Assembly: GCA_039808985.1 (NCBI GenBank)
Contig: JBDHUC010000019.1
Coordinates: 1-38,303 of the forward strand
Source of the DNA: SXRF01 sp039808985
Lineage (GTDB): Bacteria > Pseudomonadota > Alphaproteobacteria > Rickettsiales > SXRF01
Direction of reading: 5' to 3'
DNA: 38,303 nucleotides
Within the stretch, counting starts at the first letter, position 1, and each line of letters opens with the position of its first letter. The position numbers were made by a program, and so were the translations under genes. Below, piece by piece: positions 7,658 to 16,319 of this stretch. The notes under the pieces are model-generated. The model worked only from the letters and a program-made list of their open reading frames with translations, ran no database searches and was not told the DNA's origin.

Positions 7658-8614
7658 ATGTCCGACAAACAGGAAAATAATGAATCGGGAACTGCCAAAG
7701 GGCAGCCTGGTATTTTCACACAATTCAAAAAACCTACCATAGCGCTTATTGTAATTATGGTATTCGTATCTTTTGCAAAACTATCCACCCCTGTTAATCC
7801 GCAAATTAACCAGCAAAAAAAATACGCTGCCGAAAACAAGGAAAATATTACTCAAAAACCGGTTGATAAACCAGCCACAAATCAGTCACCCAATAATTAT
7901 ATGCCCGGAAGCCAGGGAATTGATGCTGTTCCTGAACCTATTGCAAACACACCGCCTCCCGTAGAGGATACACATAATAACGAACGCTTAATAGCGCTTG
8001 AAGAAAAAATGGCCCGGATGCAGGAAGAACATGCCGCAGAAATAAACGGCCTTAAAGCAAAACTGGATTCACAAAACCAGGCCGCGCAGAGCAGGGCAAA
8101 TTCAATGCTTTCGGCACTGGTCGTTTTCGGCCAGATGAAAGATGCTATAAATAATGGCAAGCCATATGCCGGTGAATTAAACCAGCTAGGGAAAATTTCC
8201 AGCATAGATTCTGGCATAGATGGAAAGGAAATTTTGTCCGCCCTTAAAAATCATTCCTTAAACGGAATGATAACCCCGCAACTGCTTAAAGAAAAATTTG
8301 CGCCACTTGCAAAGCTGGCTCTTTTTAATAAAGACGAAGGCGGATATAAAAACATCCTGCATAAATTCATTACTTTCAGAAAAACCGGTGAGCAGCCCGG
8401 TAGCGATGATGAAGCAGTAATTGCGCGCGCAGAGTTCAAATTAATGCATGACGATCTGGCGCATTGTATAAACGAGCTGGCTAATCTTACACCTCAGGCA
8501 CAGCAGGTATTTGCCGACTGGCTGCAGGATGCCCGTGACTGGCTGGACACTCAGGAGAAGCTTGCCAGGTTACAATTACTGCTTACCCAAACCGAAATTG
8601 CGCCACAGCCATGA
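7658..8614 (+). CDS. Mitofilin-like inner-membrane protein of the heme cluster
   Basis: The 318-residue protein has a single hydrophobic segment at about residues 27-47, then a Pro/Asn/Gln-rich linker. A coiled-coil region rich in Glu, Lys and Gln follows at about 105-150, with a helical C-terminal domain last. This is the plan of the alphaproteobacterial proteins related to mitofilin/Mic60 (COG4223) that sit between hemD and hemY. They are thought to act in inner-membrane organisation. The direct family call rests on architecture and position more than on motifs. It starts four bases after hemD, and its end overlaps the start of hemY by four bases. Confidence 0.75.
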   Translation: MSDKQENNESGTAKGQPGIFTQFKKPTIALIVIMVFVSFAKLSTPVNPQINQQKKYAAENKENITQKPVDKPATNQSPNNYMPGSQGIDAVPEPIANTPPPVEDTHNNERLIALEEKMARMQEEHAAEINGLKAKLDSQNQAAQSRANSMLSALVVFGQMKDAINNGKPYAGELNQLGKISSIDSGIDGKEILSALKNHSLNGMITPQLLKEKFAPLAKLALFNKDEGGYKNILHKFITFRKTGEQPGSDDEAVIARAEFKLMHDDLAHCINELANLTPQAQQVFADWLQDARDWLDTQEKLARLQLLLTQTEIAPQP

Positions 8615-9591
8615 TAAACTTATTATTATTTCTGTTTTTTATTGCCTGCGCGAGCCTTGCAGCAGCCCTTGTGGTCGAAAACCCAGGAATCGTAGAGATG
8701 CGCTGGTTCGATTACCAGATAGAAACCAGCGTCGCTTTCATTTTATTTTCAATATTGGCAACTGCGCTGTTAATTATATTGCTTACCCTTATAATCAGGC
8801 TGGTTTTCACCGCGCCATCCAGGTTCATGGAAAGGCGTAACGTAAGGCAGTTAAGGTCAGGCCTTACCGAGCTTACTTATAGCATATCTGCGCTTGCCTC
8901 TTCCAATATTGATGCGGCCCAGACACATATACGCAAGGTTGAGAAGCTGCTTGGAAATACGCCACTTACAATTTTACTTTCAGCCCAGATAGCAAAAACA
9001 AAAGGTGATGAAGTAAAAACCCAAAAACTGCTCGAGCAATTGCTGGAATATAAAGAAACAGAATATCTGGCAGCGCGCTCATTAAGCGACAGCGCCAACA
9101 AACAGGATAACTTGCCCAAGGCGTTGCTTATGGCCAAAAAAGCACGTGGCATAGCCCCCGGCAATAATGCGTCCGGCCTTGCGGTTATAAGCCTGCAAAC
9201 CCGTCTTGGGCATTGGGACGAGGCGCTTGCAAATATCAACAGCCTTAAACTTCCGCGCTCGGAGAAAAACCGCATACGCTCGCTCATATTGCTTGGGCGC
9301 GGCAAATCGCTTTTGGCAAATGGCCGCGAGGAAGAGGCATTATCACTTGTAAAAAATATCATTTACGGCCTGCCATTATTCCCACCAGCCCTTGATTTCT
9401 GCGCAGAAATTTATGGTAAAAACCAGCAAGCCAGCAAGGCTAAAAAGCTGCGCTCGAAACTTGCAAAACTGCAACAGGCAAAATGGCTCTGTAAATCCTG
9501 TGGCCATATACAGGAAACATGGCAACTTCATTGCGAATCATGCTATGAAATGGACAGTCTTGAACAAAAAGCCAACGCAATTAACAGCTAA
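8611..9591 (+). CDS. hemY: HemY-like TPR membrane protein with C-terminal zinc ribbon
   Basis: The first 70 residues hold two membrane helices with the typical HemY N-terminal phrase VENPGIVEMRWFDYQIETS. Tetratricopeptide-like helical repeats follow in the cytoplasm or periplasm, to about residue 285. The last 40 residues carry a Cys4 ribbon: LCKSCGHIQETWQLHCESC, with paired CxxC knuckles. HemY proteins lie beside heme genes but their exact biochemical role is unsettled; this is not the protoporphyrinogen oxidase also called HemY. The gene overlaps its upstream neighbour by four bases and meets panB tail to tail, overlapping by four bases. Confidence 0.88.
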   Translation: MINLLLFLFFIACASLAAALVVENPGIVEMRWFDYQIETSVAFILFSILATALLIILLTLIIRLVFTAPSRFMERRNVRQLRSGLTELTYSISALASSNIDAAQTHIRKVEKLLGNTPLTILLSAQIAKTKGDEVKTQKLLEQLLEYKETEYLAARSLSDSANKQDNLPKALLMAKKARGIAPGNNASGLAVISLQTRLGHWDEALANINSLKLPRSEKNRIRSLILLGRGKSLLANGREEEALSLVKNIIYGLPLFPPALDFCAEIYGKNQQASKAKKLRSKLAKLQQAKWLCKSCGHIQETWQLHCESCYEMDSLEQKANAINS

Positions 9592-10394
9592 TTTTTTTTG
9601 TACGGATAACAATATTCAGCACTTGGAAATTTGCGCTCCCGTACCTCTTTTGCATATTCTTCGACGGCTTTTCTGGTGATAGAAGAAACATCGGCATAAC
9701 GCTTCACAAAGCTAGGTATATACCCTCCTCCTGCCCCAAGCATATCGTCAATCACCAGCACCTGGCCATCACATGCGGCAGAAGCGCCAATGCCAATTGT
9801 CGGAATTGACAGCCTGGCGGTTATATCCTTCGCTACCGTTTCAACAACGCCTTCAATAACAATTGAGAAAGCTCCGGCCTTCTCCAGTGCAATGGCATCA
9901 GCAATAATTTTATTGGCAGCCGCCTCATCCTTACCCTGCGTACGGTAGCCACCCATGGCATTTACACTTTGCGGTTTAAGGCCGATATGGCCCATAACCG
10001 GAATTCCACGTTCCACAAGAAATTTTACCGTATCTGCCATCTCCGTTCCGCCTTCCAGCTTAACCGCACCACAACCTGTAGCTGCAATTATGGAAGTCGC
10101 AGTTTCGCACGCCTGCGCGGACGATGCCTGAAAACTACCAAAGGGAAGGTCAATAACAACCATAGCTTTTTTTGAGCCGCGCACAACTGCTTTTCCATGT
10201 TCGATCATCATGGGAACTGTCACGCCAAGCGTGCTGTCCATGCCGTAAACCACCATTCCAAGAGAATCGCCAACCAGCAATATATCAACATATTCATCAA
10301 GCAGGCGCGCATTGGATGCCGTGTAGGCGGTAAGGGCCACCAAAGGCTCCCTTCCCTTATGTCCTATGATGTCATGGATGTTTAAACGTTTCAT
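9588..10394 (-). CDS. panB: 3-methyl-2-oxobutanoate hydroxymethyltransferase
   Basis: PanB adds a hydroxymethyl group from methylene-tetrahydrofolate to 2-oxoisovalerate, giving ketopantoate for pantothenate and coenzyme A. The 268-residue barrel starts at the DIIGHKGREPLVALTAYTA region. It has VGDSLGMVVYG with the metal-binding aspartate, VVIDLPFGSFQ with the second one, KLEGG, GHIGLKPQ, and the catalytic-glutamate segment VIEGV. IGIGASAACDGQVLV follows. It lies 31 bases downstream of the sensor kinase on the same strand and may be co-transcribed with it. panC is not in the window. Confidence 0.97.
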   Translation of the reverse strand: MKRLNIHDIIGHKGREPLVALTAYTASNARLLDEYVDILLVGDSLGMVVYGMDSTLGVTVPMMIEHGKAVVRGSKKAMVVIDLPFGSFQASSAQACETATSIIAATGCGAVKLEGGTEMADTVKFLVERGIPVMGHIGLKPQSVNAMGGYRTQGKDEAAANKIIADAIALEKAGAFSIVIEGVVETVAKDITARLSIPTIGIGASAACDGQVLVIDDMLGAGGGYIPSFVKRYADVSSITRKAVEEYAKEVRERKFPSAEYCYPYKKN

Positions 10395-10425
10395 GCGAGG
10401 AGATTACAATAAAAATCAAAAAAAT

Positions 10426-11892
10426 CTAGTCCACATTCCTGATAATAACTTCATCACTATTCTTAATTTCACGAGGCACTGAGAAACGTATGGTAGTGCC
10501 GACTCCGACTTCGCTGGCAATTTCAAATTTTCCGCCCATTAACTCCACAAATTTTTTGGTAAGCGGCAGCCCCAGCCCTGTCCCTTCATATTTGCGGCTC
10601 ATAGCACTATCGACCTGACCGAAAGGCGACATGGCGCGGGAAATATCCTTGGGCGCAATGCCAATACCACTATCACGCACTTCAAACATGTAAGTATCCG
10701 TAGTTATATCGGCCCAGGCAACAATCCTGACTTCCCCACCAGCAGGGGTAAATTTTATGGCGTTGGACAGAAGGTTCAATAGTATCTGCTTGAATTTTTT
10801 GCTGTCTGTTACGATATTTAATATTTCCTTGGGCAAGGCCTCCACCAAAGCAACCTGAGCTGCTTCCGCCCTCGGGGTTAAAAGGCGCACACAGTTATGC
10901 ACCAGCTTATTTAAATTGACTTCGGAAACCTCCATTTCAAGCTTCCCGGCCTCTGCTTTCGAATAATCAAGAATATCGTTAATAAGGCTGAGCAAATGTA
11001 CACCGGAAGAATGTATATCATTTATATAATCTTCAAATTTATTGTGGTCCATACCCGGAGACAGGTTGTTTTTTATAATTTCCGAGAATCCAATAATCGC
11101 ATTAAGCGGCGTACGCAATTCATGGCTTATATTCGCAAGGAACTGGGTTTTATCACGGTTTTCCGATTGGGCGATTGCAGCGGCGGCAGCAAGTTCCACG
11201 TTCGCTTCATGCTGCCTGCTTATAATATTTTCTGTCCTGCGGCCAATTAAAAACAAGATTCCCATATACAGCAGCAAAAATCCTATAACATAGGCTGTGC
11301 CAATAAATTGAAGGCTCTGAAGATTCTCAAGCGGCATGGTTAAATCAGCAATAAGCTCTATCATCCCCTGCGATGAGCCAGAACCATCTATTATTGGAAC
11401 TAGTGTCTGAAGAACAATACCACTGCCATTATGCAGTTTTGCATCTGTGGTCTGGCTGCTCATGTAAGAGCCACGGAACTGGTTTTTTACAAAATTAGGA
11501 TTTGGGGAAATATCCTGTCCTGCAAGAGCATTTCCTGAATTAACATTGCTTGTAATAAGCAAGGTGCCGACAGCATTATATATATTAACCCGCAGAAGCG
11601 GCATCTTCTTGAAATAGCGCACAGTATCAAGCCCGAAATTCTGCACTGATTTCTGGGTTTCAGGGTTATTCCTGTCCTTTTCGGGCAAGGCGTTGCTAAA
11701 CATAGCAACAGTTTCCTTATGCTCCTTCCATACCGATTCTATATAGCCTTCGGCGATACTCGCGTTATTCCTGTCAATAAGGCGCTTAATATCATCAACC
11801 GCTACATTGCGGAACATAATGCCAGCCGCACTGGTTATGCCAACAACAGCGATAAGGCTTATCAGGGAAAATAACCGGAAATACCCAAACAT
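10426..11892 (-). CDS. Membrane sensor histidine kinase (PleC/DivJ-like core)
   Basis: The 488-residue protein has membrane segments near residues 5-27 and 194-217 flanking a periplasmic sensor of about 165 residues. The HisKA box is FLANISHELRTPLNAIIGFSE near residue 255, carrying the phospho-accepting histidine. The ATPase domain shows LLNLLSNAIKFTPAGGEV, DSGIGIAPKDI and EGTGLGLPLTKKFVELMGG. No HAMP or receiver domain is evident. The HELRTPLNAIIGFSE wording is typical of the DivJ/PleC/PdhS group that controls alphaproteobacterial cell-cycle regulators, but it is also found in other kinases. No response regulator is next to it, so the partner is unknown. Confidence 0.9.
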   Translation of the reverse strand: MFGYFRLFSLISLIAVVGITSAAGIMFRNVAVDDIKRLIDRNNASIAEGYIESVWKEHKETVAMFSNALPEKDRNNPETQKSVQNFGLDTVRYFKKMPLLRVNIYNAVGTLLITSNVNSGNALAGQDISPNPNFVKNQFRGSYMSSQTTDAKLHNGSGIVLQTLVPIIDGSGSSQGMIELIADLTMPLENLQSLQFIGTAYVIGFLLLYMGILFLIGRRTENIISRQHEANVELAAAAAIAQSENRDKTQFLANISHELRTPLNAIIGFSEIIKNNLSPGMDHNKFEDYINDIHSSGVHLLSLINDILDYSKAEAGKLEMEVSEVNLNKLVHNCVRLLTPRAEAAQVALVEALPKEILNIVTDSKKFKQILLNLLSNAIKFTPAGGEVRIVAWADITTDTYMFEVRDSGIGIAPKDISRAMSPFGQVDSAMSRKYEGTGLGLPLTKKFVELMGGKFEIASEVGVGTTIRFSVPREIKNSDEVIIRNVD

Positions 11893-11931
11893 AATCTCTA
11901 AAATTTTTCTGTTAAGTCATGGTAATCATAC

Positions 11932-11943
11932 ACTGGCGCCAGT
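11932..11943. promoter_or_regulatory. Perfect 12-base palindrome upstream of the sensor kinase
   Basis: ACTGGCGCCAGT is a perfect palindrome about 40 bases before the kinase start. On the minus strand a TATGAT box (11930-11925) follows it directly, so the palindrome would occupy the -35/-10 spacer of a kinase promoter. That position suits a repressor or spacer-binding activator. It is GC-rich within a very AT-rich stretch. The role is inference. Confidence 0.35.
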
Positions 11944-12026
11944 TAATAAAAGATTGAAATTATAAGGAAAATTATATAAAAATGCATAAAATGCTATATT
12001 TTTGCTTATTACAAACAAGCATATAC

Positions 12027-12055
12027 TTGACATATAGCCTGCAAAAGGCTACAAG
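12027..12055 (+). promoter_or_regulatory. Promoter for rpmH-rnpA
   Basis: A consensus TTGACA (12027-12032) is separated by 17 bases from TACAAG (12050-12055), giving a transcription start near 12062, about 58 bases before rpmH. The spacer contains a perfect inverted repeat TAGCCT-gcaaa-AGGCTA (12035-12051) that runs into the -10 box. The -35 match and spacing make this one of the best promoter candidates in the window. Confidence 0.6.
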
Positions 12056-12119
12056 CACCATCCGTTTAAACCATATCATGGCCCGATTACCTTGATATAC
12101 TGATTTTTCAGGATTTTTT

Positions 12120-12254
12120 ATGAAAAGAACATACCAGCCCAGCAATATTGTCCGTAAACGCCGCCATGGTTTCCGCGCACGCATGGCAACTGTAGGTGGC
12201 CGCCGCGTTCTCAACGCCCGCCGCGCAAAAGGTCGCAAGCGTTTATCAGCTTAG
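12120..12254 (+). CDS. rpmH: 50S ribosomal protein L34
   Basis: The 44-codon gene is complete: MKRTYQPSNIVRKRRHGFRA, then a basic stretch ending GRKRLSA and TAG. This is the highly conserved, arginine-rich L34 of the large ribosomal subunit, with normal length. The nearest ribosome-site-like bases are AGGA about seven bases ahead of the ATG. rnpA starts 33 bases later, the near-universal rpmH-rnpA pairing, and a strong promoter lies upstream. Confidence 0.97.
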   Translation: MKRTYQPSNIVRKRRHGFRARMATVGGRRVLNARRAKGRKRLSA

Positions 12255-12287
12255 TGCAACCCTGCTCCCTTGGTATAAGTGGGCAAT

Positions 12288-12665
12288 ATGGCATATATTA
12301 CCATAAAAGACCGTAAGGATTTCCTGCAAGCTGCGGCTTCCGGCAAAAAATTTGTTACTAACAGTCTGATATTGCAGATGGTTAAACGTAAGGATAATCA
12401 TCTTGCGCAAGCTGGGGAAATAAGGATCGGTTATACTGTTACCAAGAAAATGGGCAACGCGGTGATACGCAACCGCATTAAACGCAGGCTACGCGAAGCC
12501 GCAAAACCGGCGTTACTGAAAAGCGGCATTGCTGGTCATGATTATGTAGTTATTTCACGCATAAAAGCCCTTGATTGTGACTTTTGCGATTTAAAACGCG
12601 ATATGGAATTTGCATTTACCAGAATTATCCATCATAAGGGCAATAATCACAAACCTAAAAACTAG
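12288..12665 (+). CDS. rnpA: Ribonuclease P protein component
   Basis: RnpA is the protein subunit that helps the RNase P RNA remove 5' leaders from tRNA precursors. From the ATG at 12288 the product is 125 residues. It shows the family signature RIGYTVTKKMGNAVIRNRIKRRLREA, read here in two parts: IGYTVTKKMGNAV and RNRIKRRLREA. DYVVISR is present near the end. A GTG three codons upstream (12279) is also open, but the ATG gives the usual start for the family. yidD follows ten bases after the stop. Confidence 0.95.
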   Translation: MAYITIKDRKDFLQAAASGKKFVTNSLILQMVKRKDNHLAQAGEIRIGYTVTKKMGNAVIRNRIKRRLREAAKPALLKSGIAGHDYVVISRIKALDCDFCDLKRDMEFAFTRIIHHKGNNHKPKN

Positions 12666-12675
12666 ACCGGCTTAC

Positions 12676-12918
12676 ATGTTATTACTTGGCAAACCAGTAA
12701 AATTTTTTATACGCGCCTACCAGCTTTTGCTATCGCCTGTCCTTGGGGTTAATTGCCGTTTTACCCCAAGCTGCTCATGTTATGCACTTGAGGCTATAGA
12801 GAAGCATGGGACCTGCAAAGGAACCTATTTTGCGTTGCACAGGCTTTGCCGTTGCCACCCTTTTGCCAAGCCTGGTTATGATCCGGTACCTACCATTAAC
12901 TCTAAGTCCAAAGCATGA
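12676..12918 (+). CDS. yidD: Membrane protein insertion efficiency factor YidD
   Basis: The 80-residue product from the ATG at 12676 contains the compact YidD core. FFIRAYQLLLSPVLG is followed by CRFTPSCSCYALEAIEKHG and then by LCRCHPFAKPGYDPVP. YidD is a small membrane-associated protein that assists YidC-dependent insertion. An in-frame start at 12610 lies inside rnpA and adds residues the family lacks, so it is rejected. The gene sits between rnpA and yidC and overlaps the yidC start by four bases. Confidence 0.94.
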   Translation: MLLLGKPVKFFIRAYQLLLSPVLGVNCRFTPSCSCYALEAIEKHGTCKGTYFALHRLCRCHPFAKPGYDPVPTINSKSKA

Positions 12919-14711
12919 ATAACATGAAAAATTTTAATGAGCCCGATTATCAGCGTATAACCCTTGCTATTTTCATAGCAGCGATAGTGTTGCTTAGCTG
13001 GCAGGCACTATATGAATGGCCGCGCAGGCAGCATCTTGCGCAAAGCGTAGCCGTGCAGGCACAAAGGGCCGAAGCGATAAAAGAAAAGAAAGCAGCGGAA
13101 ATCAAGGCGCAGGAAATTGATGCCGAATATAATCCGGATCTTACCCGTTCACAAAGGCTGGAAAATACGGATCGCATCCAGATAAAGTCAGACAAACTGC
13201 ATGGTTCTATAGACTTAAAAGGCGCACGGTTTGATGATTTAACCCTCGCAAAATATAAAGTCACTATTGATAAGGATAGCCCCGAAGTAATACTACTCTC
13301 TCCAAATGGCGATAACGAGGCATATTTTGCACAGGCTGGCTGGGTTGCAACAGATGGAAAAACCAGGGTTCCAGACGGAAAAACATTATGGAAGTCCGAC
13401 CATGCGTCAATCTCGCCCGGACAGCCAGTTAACTTAAGCTGGGATAATGGCAGCGGAGTGAACTTTATACTCTCCATAGCTGTCGATGACAACTATATGT
13501 TCAAAATAACCCAGCGCGTACAAAATAATTCCGGGTCCGAAATATCCGTTGCTCCTTATGGCTATATCAACCGCGCCCATAACATGAATTTACAGGGCAA
13601 CGTGGTTATGCATGAAGGCCCGCTTGGTGTTGTTGAGGGTGCCATTATCGAGGTCCCATACAAAACTCTTAATGAAAAAGGCAATAAAACATATGAAAAT
13701 GCCAGTGGCTGGCTGGGCATAACCGATAAATACTGGCTTACCGCCCTCATTCCTGATTCAAAGTTCAAAGGCACTTTCAGCCATTATGTTAAAAACGACC
13801 AGCAGCGCTACCAGGTCGATTATGTCGGAAGCTCCGAAACGATAAATCCTGGCATGGCGCAGGAATCTAAAATGCGTTTATTCGCGGGAGCCAAAGAGAT
13901 AAACGTGCTCGACCGTTATGCCGATGGCGACACGTCTAATCCGCCAATCCCACTATTTGATCGTTCAGTGGATTTTGGTGTTCTTTATTTCCTTACCAAG
14001 CCGCTTTTCCTGATGTTGAATATCTTTTACGCGGTTATCGGCAATTTCGGCCTGGCGATCATGATGGTAACTATCGTGGTTAAATTATGCATGTTCCCGC
14101 TGGCCAATAAATCTTATAAAGCCATGGCAAAAATGCGTATTTTGCAGCCTGAAATGGTAAAACTGCGCGAGAAATACCAAGACGATCATCTCGCCCTTAA
14201 TAAAGAGATGATGGCTCTTTACAAGCTGCACCGCGTAAACCCAGCTTCCGGATGCCTGCCCTTGCTTATCCAGATGCCGGTATTTTTCGCCCTATATAAA
14301 GTTCTTTATGTAACAATCGAGATGCGCCATGCCCCTTTCTTTGGCTGGCTGCGCGACCTTTCAGCGCCTGATCCTTCCAATATATTTACCCTGTTTGGTT
14401 TATACCCATGGGATACCCCTCACCTCATGCATCTTGGTATATTGCCGATACTTTACTGCATCACCATGATAATCCAGCAGCGCCAGCAACCTGCGCCAAC
14501 TGACCCGGTACAGGCTAAAATGATGAAAATCATGCCATTTGCCCTCCTGTTCCTCTTTGCAAGCTTTCCGGCCGGTCTGGTTCTATATTGGATATGGAGC
14601 AATATGCTCTCCATAATACAGCAGGAAATTATAACCCTGCGCCATGGCACGCATCGCTCGCAACGCGAAAAACAAAATGCTTTGGATAAGGCCTCCGCAA
14701 AGAAATCATGA
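12915..14711 (+). CDS. yidC: Membrane protein insertase YidC
   Basis: YidC inserts and folds inner-membrane proteins, with or without SecYEG. The 598-residue protein has an N-terminal membrane anchor (about residues 14-33) and a large periplasmic beta domain to about residue 340. The conserved five-helix insertase region follows, including GNFGLAIMMVTIVVKL, KMRILQPEMVKLREKY, and NPASGCLPLLIQMPVFFALY. FPAGLVLYWIWSN comes near the end. This is the long Gram-negative form. It is translationally coupled to yidD and to engB through four-base overlaps. Confidence 0.97.
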   Translation: MNNMKNFNEPDYQRITLAIFIAAIVLLSWQALYEWPRRQHLAQSVAVQAQRAEAIKEKKAAEIKAQEIDAEYNPDLTRSQRLENTDRIQIKSDKLHGSIDLKGARFDDLTLAKYKVTIDKDSPEVILLSPNGDNEAYFAQAGWVATDGKTRVPDGKTLWKSDHASISPGQPVNLSWDNGSGVNFILSIAVDDNYMFKITQRVQNNSGSEISVAPYGYINRAHNMNLQGNVVMHEGPLGVVEGAIIEVPYKTLNEKGNKTYENASGWLGITDKYWLTALIPDSKFKGTFSHYVKNDQQRYQVDYVGSSETINPGMAQESKMRLFAGAKEINVLDRYADGDTSNPPIPLFDRSVDFGVLYFLTKPLFLMLNIFYAVIGNFGLAIMMVTIVVKLCMFPLANKSYKAMAKMRILQPEMVKLREKYQDDHLALNKEMMALYKLHRVNPASGCLPLLIQMPVFFALYKVLYVTIEMRHAPFFGWLRDLSAPDPSNIFTLFGLYPWDTPHLMHLGILPILYCITMIIQQRQQPAPTDPVQAKMMKIMPFALLFLFASFPAGLVLYWIWSNMLSIIQQEIITLRHGTHRSQREKQNALDKASAKKS

Positions 14712-15328
14712 GCCAGCTAAGCGAAAATGCCATATTTTTCCGCAAGCCATGCCGCTTTGTGGCAGGGGCCGCCACCATGGCATCTCTTCCTGAATTCAGC
14801 CAGCCGGAAATCGCCTTTATCGGACGCTCCAATGTAGGTAAATCAAGCTTGATAAATGCCCTTGCCGGGCAAAAGGCACTTGCAAAAACATCGCAAAACC
14901 CCGGCCATACCAAACAGCTAAACTTCTTTTTACTCGATGAAAGGCTAATGCTGGTGGATATGCCGGGATACGGTTACGCCAAGGTTTCCAAGCAGCGCAA
15001 AAGCGAATGGGACCAGTTGATAGAGAGCTATTTATGTGGCCGCCCCACCCTACAGCGCGCCTGCCTGCTTATTGACAGCCGCCGGGGGATTATGCCGCAT
15101 GATGATGAATTCATGTCCATGCTTGATGATTCGGCAGTTAATTACCAGATCGTGCTTACTAAAATTGATACGCTAAGCCCAAGCGAGATAAGGGAAACCT
15201 TGCAAAATGTTACAGATGCATTAAAGTCGCATGTCGCTGCCCATCCACGAATTATTGTAACCAGTTCTAAGGACAGGCGCGGAATCGAAGAATTACAGGA
15301 CGAGTTGGCCCCATTCGCACTAAAATAA
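14708..15328 (+). CDS. engB: Ribosome biogenesis GTPase EngB (YihA/YsxC)
   Basis: EngB is a small GTPase needed for large-subunit ribosome assembly and cell division. The 206-residue protein shows the P-loop GRSNVGKSSLINAL near residue 39, the switch region KTSQNPGHTKQLNFF, DMPGYGYAK for G3, and TKIDTLS for guanine recognition. The start is the ATG overlapping the yidC stop, which leaves the usual FFRKPCRFVAGA leader before the G domain. It lies between yidC and argB, a standard alphaproteobacterial order. Confidence 0.96.
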   Translation: MSQLSENAIFFRKPCRFVAGAATMASLPEFSQPEIAFIGRSNVGKSSLINALAGQKALAKTSQNPGHTKQLNFFLLDERLMLVDMPGYGYAKVSKQRKSEWDQLIESYLCGRPTLQRACLLIDSRRGIMPHDDEFMSMLDDSAVNYQIVLTKIDTLSPSEIRETLQNVTDALKSHVAAHPRIIVTSSKDRRGIEELQDELAPFALK

Positions 15329-15356
15329 AATCCGCATTAATAAACAAGGCATAACT

Positions 15357-16265
15357 ATGAAAACAAGAATTATACAAGACCCGGGCGAATGGCTTAAAAC
15401 CGTAAATACCCTTTCTGAGGCATTGCCTTACATGCGTGAGTTTTCCGGTGAAACTTTCGTTATAAAATACGGTGGGCATGTCATGGGTGATCCCGAGCTT
15501 TCCCGGCAGTTTGCCGAGGATATAGTCCTCCTGAAACAGGTAGGCATCAACCCTGTAGTGGTGCATGGTGGTGGGCCGCAGATCGGCAAAATGCTCGAGC
15601 GCCTTAAAATCCAGAGCTCATTCATAGATGGTTTGCGCGTAACCGATGCCGCTGCGGTTGAAATTGTGGAGATGGTTCTTTCCGGTTCTATAAACAAACA
15701 GATAGTTGCTGAAATCAATGCCGCTGGCGGAATGGCAGTTGGTATTTCCGGCAAGGATGGTGGACTTATTGAAGCCCGTAAACTTCGCCGCACGGTCCGC
15801 GATACTGATTCCAACATTGAAAAAATACTGGATTTGGGTTTTGTCGGAGAACCGACACGCATTAACCCAACATTGCTCCAGGAATTTTCAGAATCGCATA
15901 TAATACCTGTTATAGCACCGATAGGCCTTGGGGCGAATGGCGAAACTTTCAATATTAACGCCGATACTGCCGCCGGGGCGATTGCTGCAGCCATAGGCGC
16001 TTCCAAGCTTATTATCCTTACTGATGTTTCCGGCGTACTTAATAAGAACAAAGAGCTGATAAGCGAGCTTTCTTTCAAGGAAGTGCGCAAGCTTATAAAA
16101 GATAAAACCATAACCGGGGGAATGATACCAAAGGTGGAAACCTGCCTGCATGCGCTGGAAAATGACTGCGAAGCCGCACATATACTCGATGGCAGGCTGC
16201 CACATGTATTGCTGCTGGAAACCTTCACCAAATATGGCGCCGGGACAATGATTTTCCACGATTAG
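15357..16265 (+). CDS. argB: Acetylglutamate kinase
   Basis: ArgB phosphorylates N-acetylglutamate in arginine synthesis. The 302-residue amino-acid kinase shows VIKYGGHVMGD, VVHGGGPQIGKML for nucleotide and substrate binding, GLRVTDAAAVEIVEMVL, and NINADTAAGAIAAAI. TDVSGVLN and TGGMIPKVETCLHAL complete the pattern. The N-terminal helix before the kinase core suggests the hexameric, arginine-inhibited form, although this was not tested. It begins 28 bases after engB. Other arg genes are not in the window. Confidence 0.96.
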   Translation: MKTRIIQDPGEWLKTVNTLSEALPYMREFSGETFVIKYGGHVMGDPELSRQFAEDIVLLKQVGINPVVVHGGGPQIGKMLERLKIQSSFIDGLRVTDAAAVEIVEMVLSGSINKQIVAEINAAGGMAVGISGKDGGLIEARKLRRTVRDTDSNIEKILDLGFVGEPTRINPTLLQEFSESHIIPVIAPIGLGANGETFNINADTAAGAIAAAIGASKLIILTDVSGVLNKNKELISELSFKEVRKLIKDKTITGGMIPKVETCLHALENDCEAAHILDGRLPHVLLLETFTKYGAGTMIFHD

Positions 16266-16319
16266 GGTTTGAGCTTTAAATACTATTGCATTTCACTGGA
16301 TTACAAGTAAAAACATTGC

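Noticed and set aside
12610..12675. Longer start for yidD
   Set aside because: The extension lies within rnpA and lacks family similarity; the ATG at 12676 gives the normal YidD.
15428..16231. Long open frame on minus opposite argB
   Set aside because: It is a shadow of argB, which has full family motifs; the antisense product is a low-complexity Ser/Ile/Pro-rich sequence.
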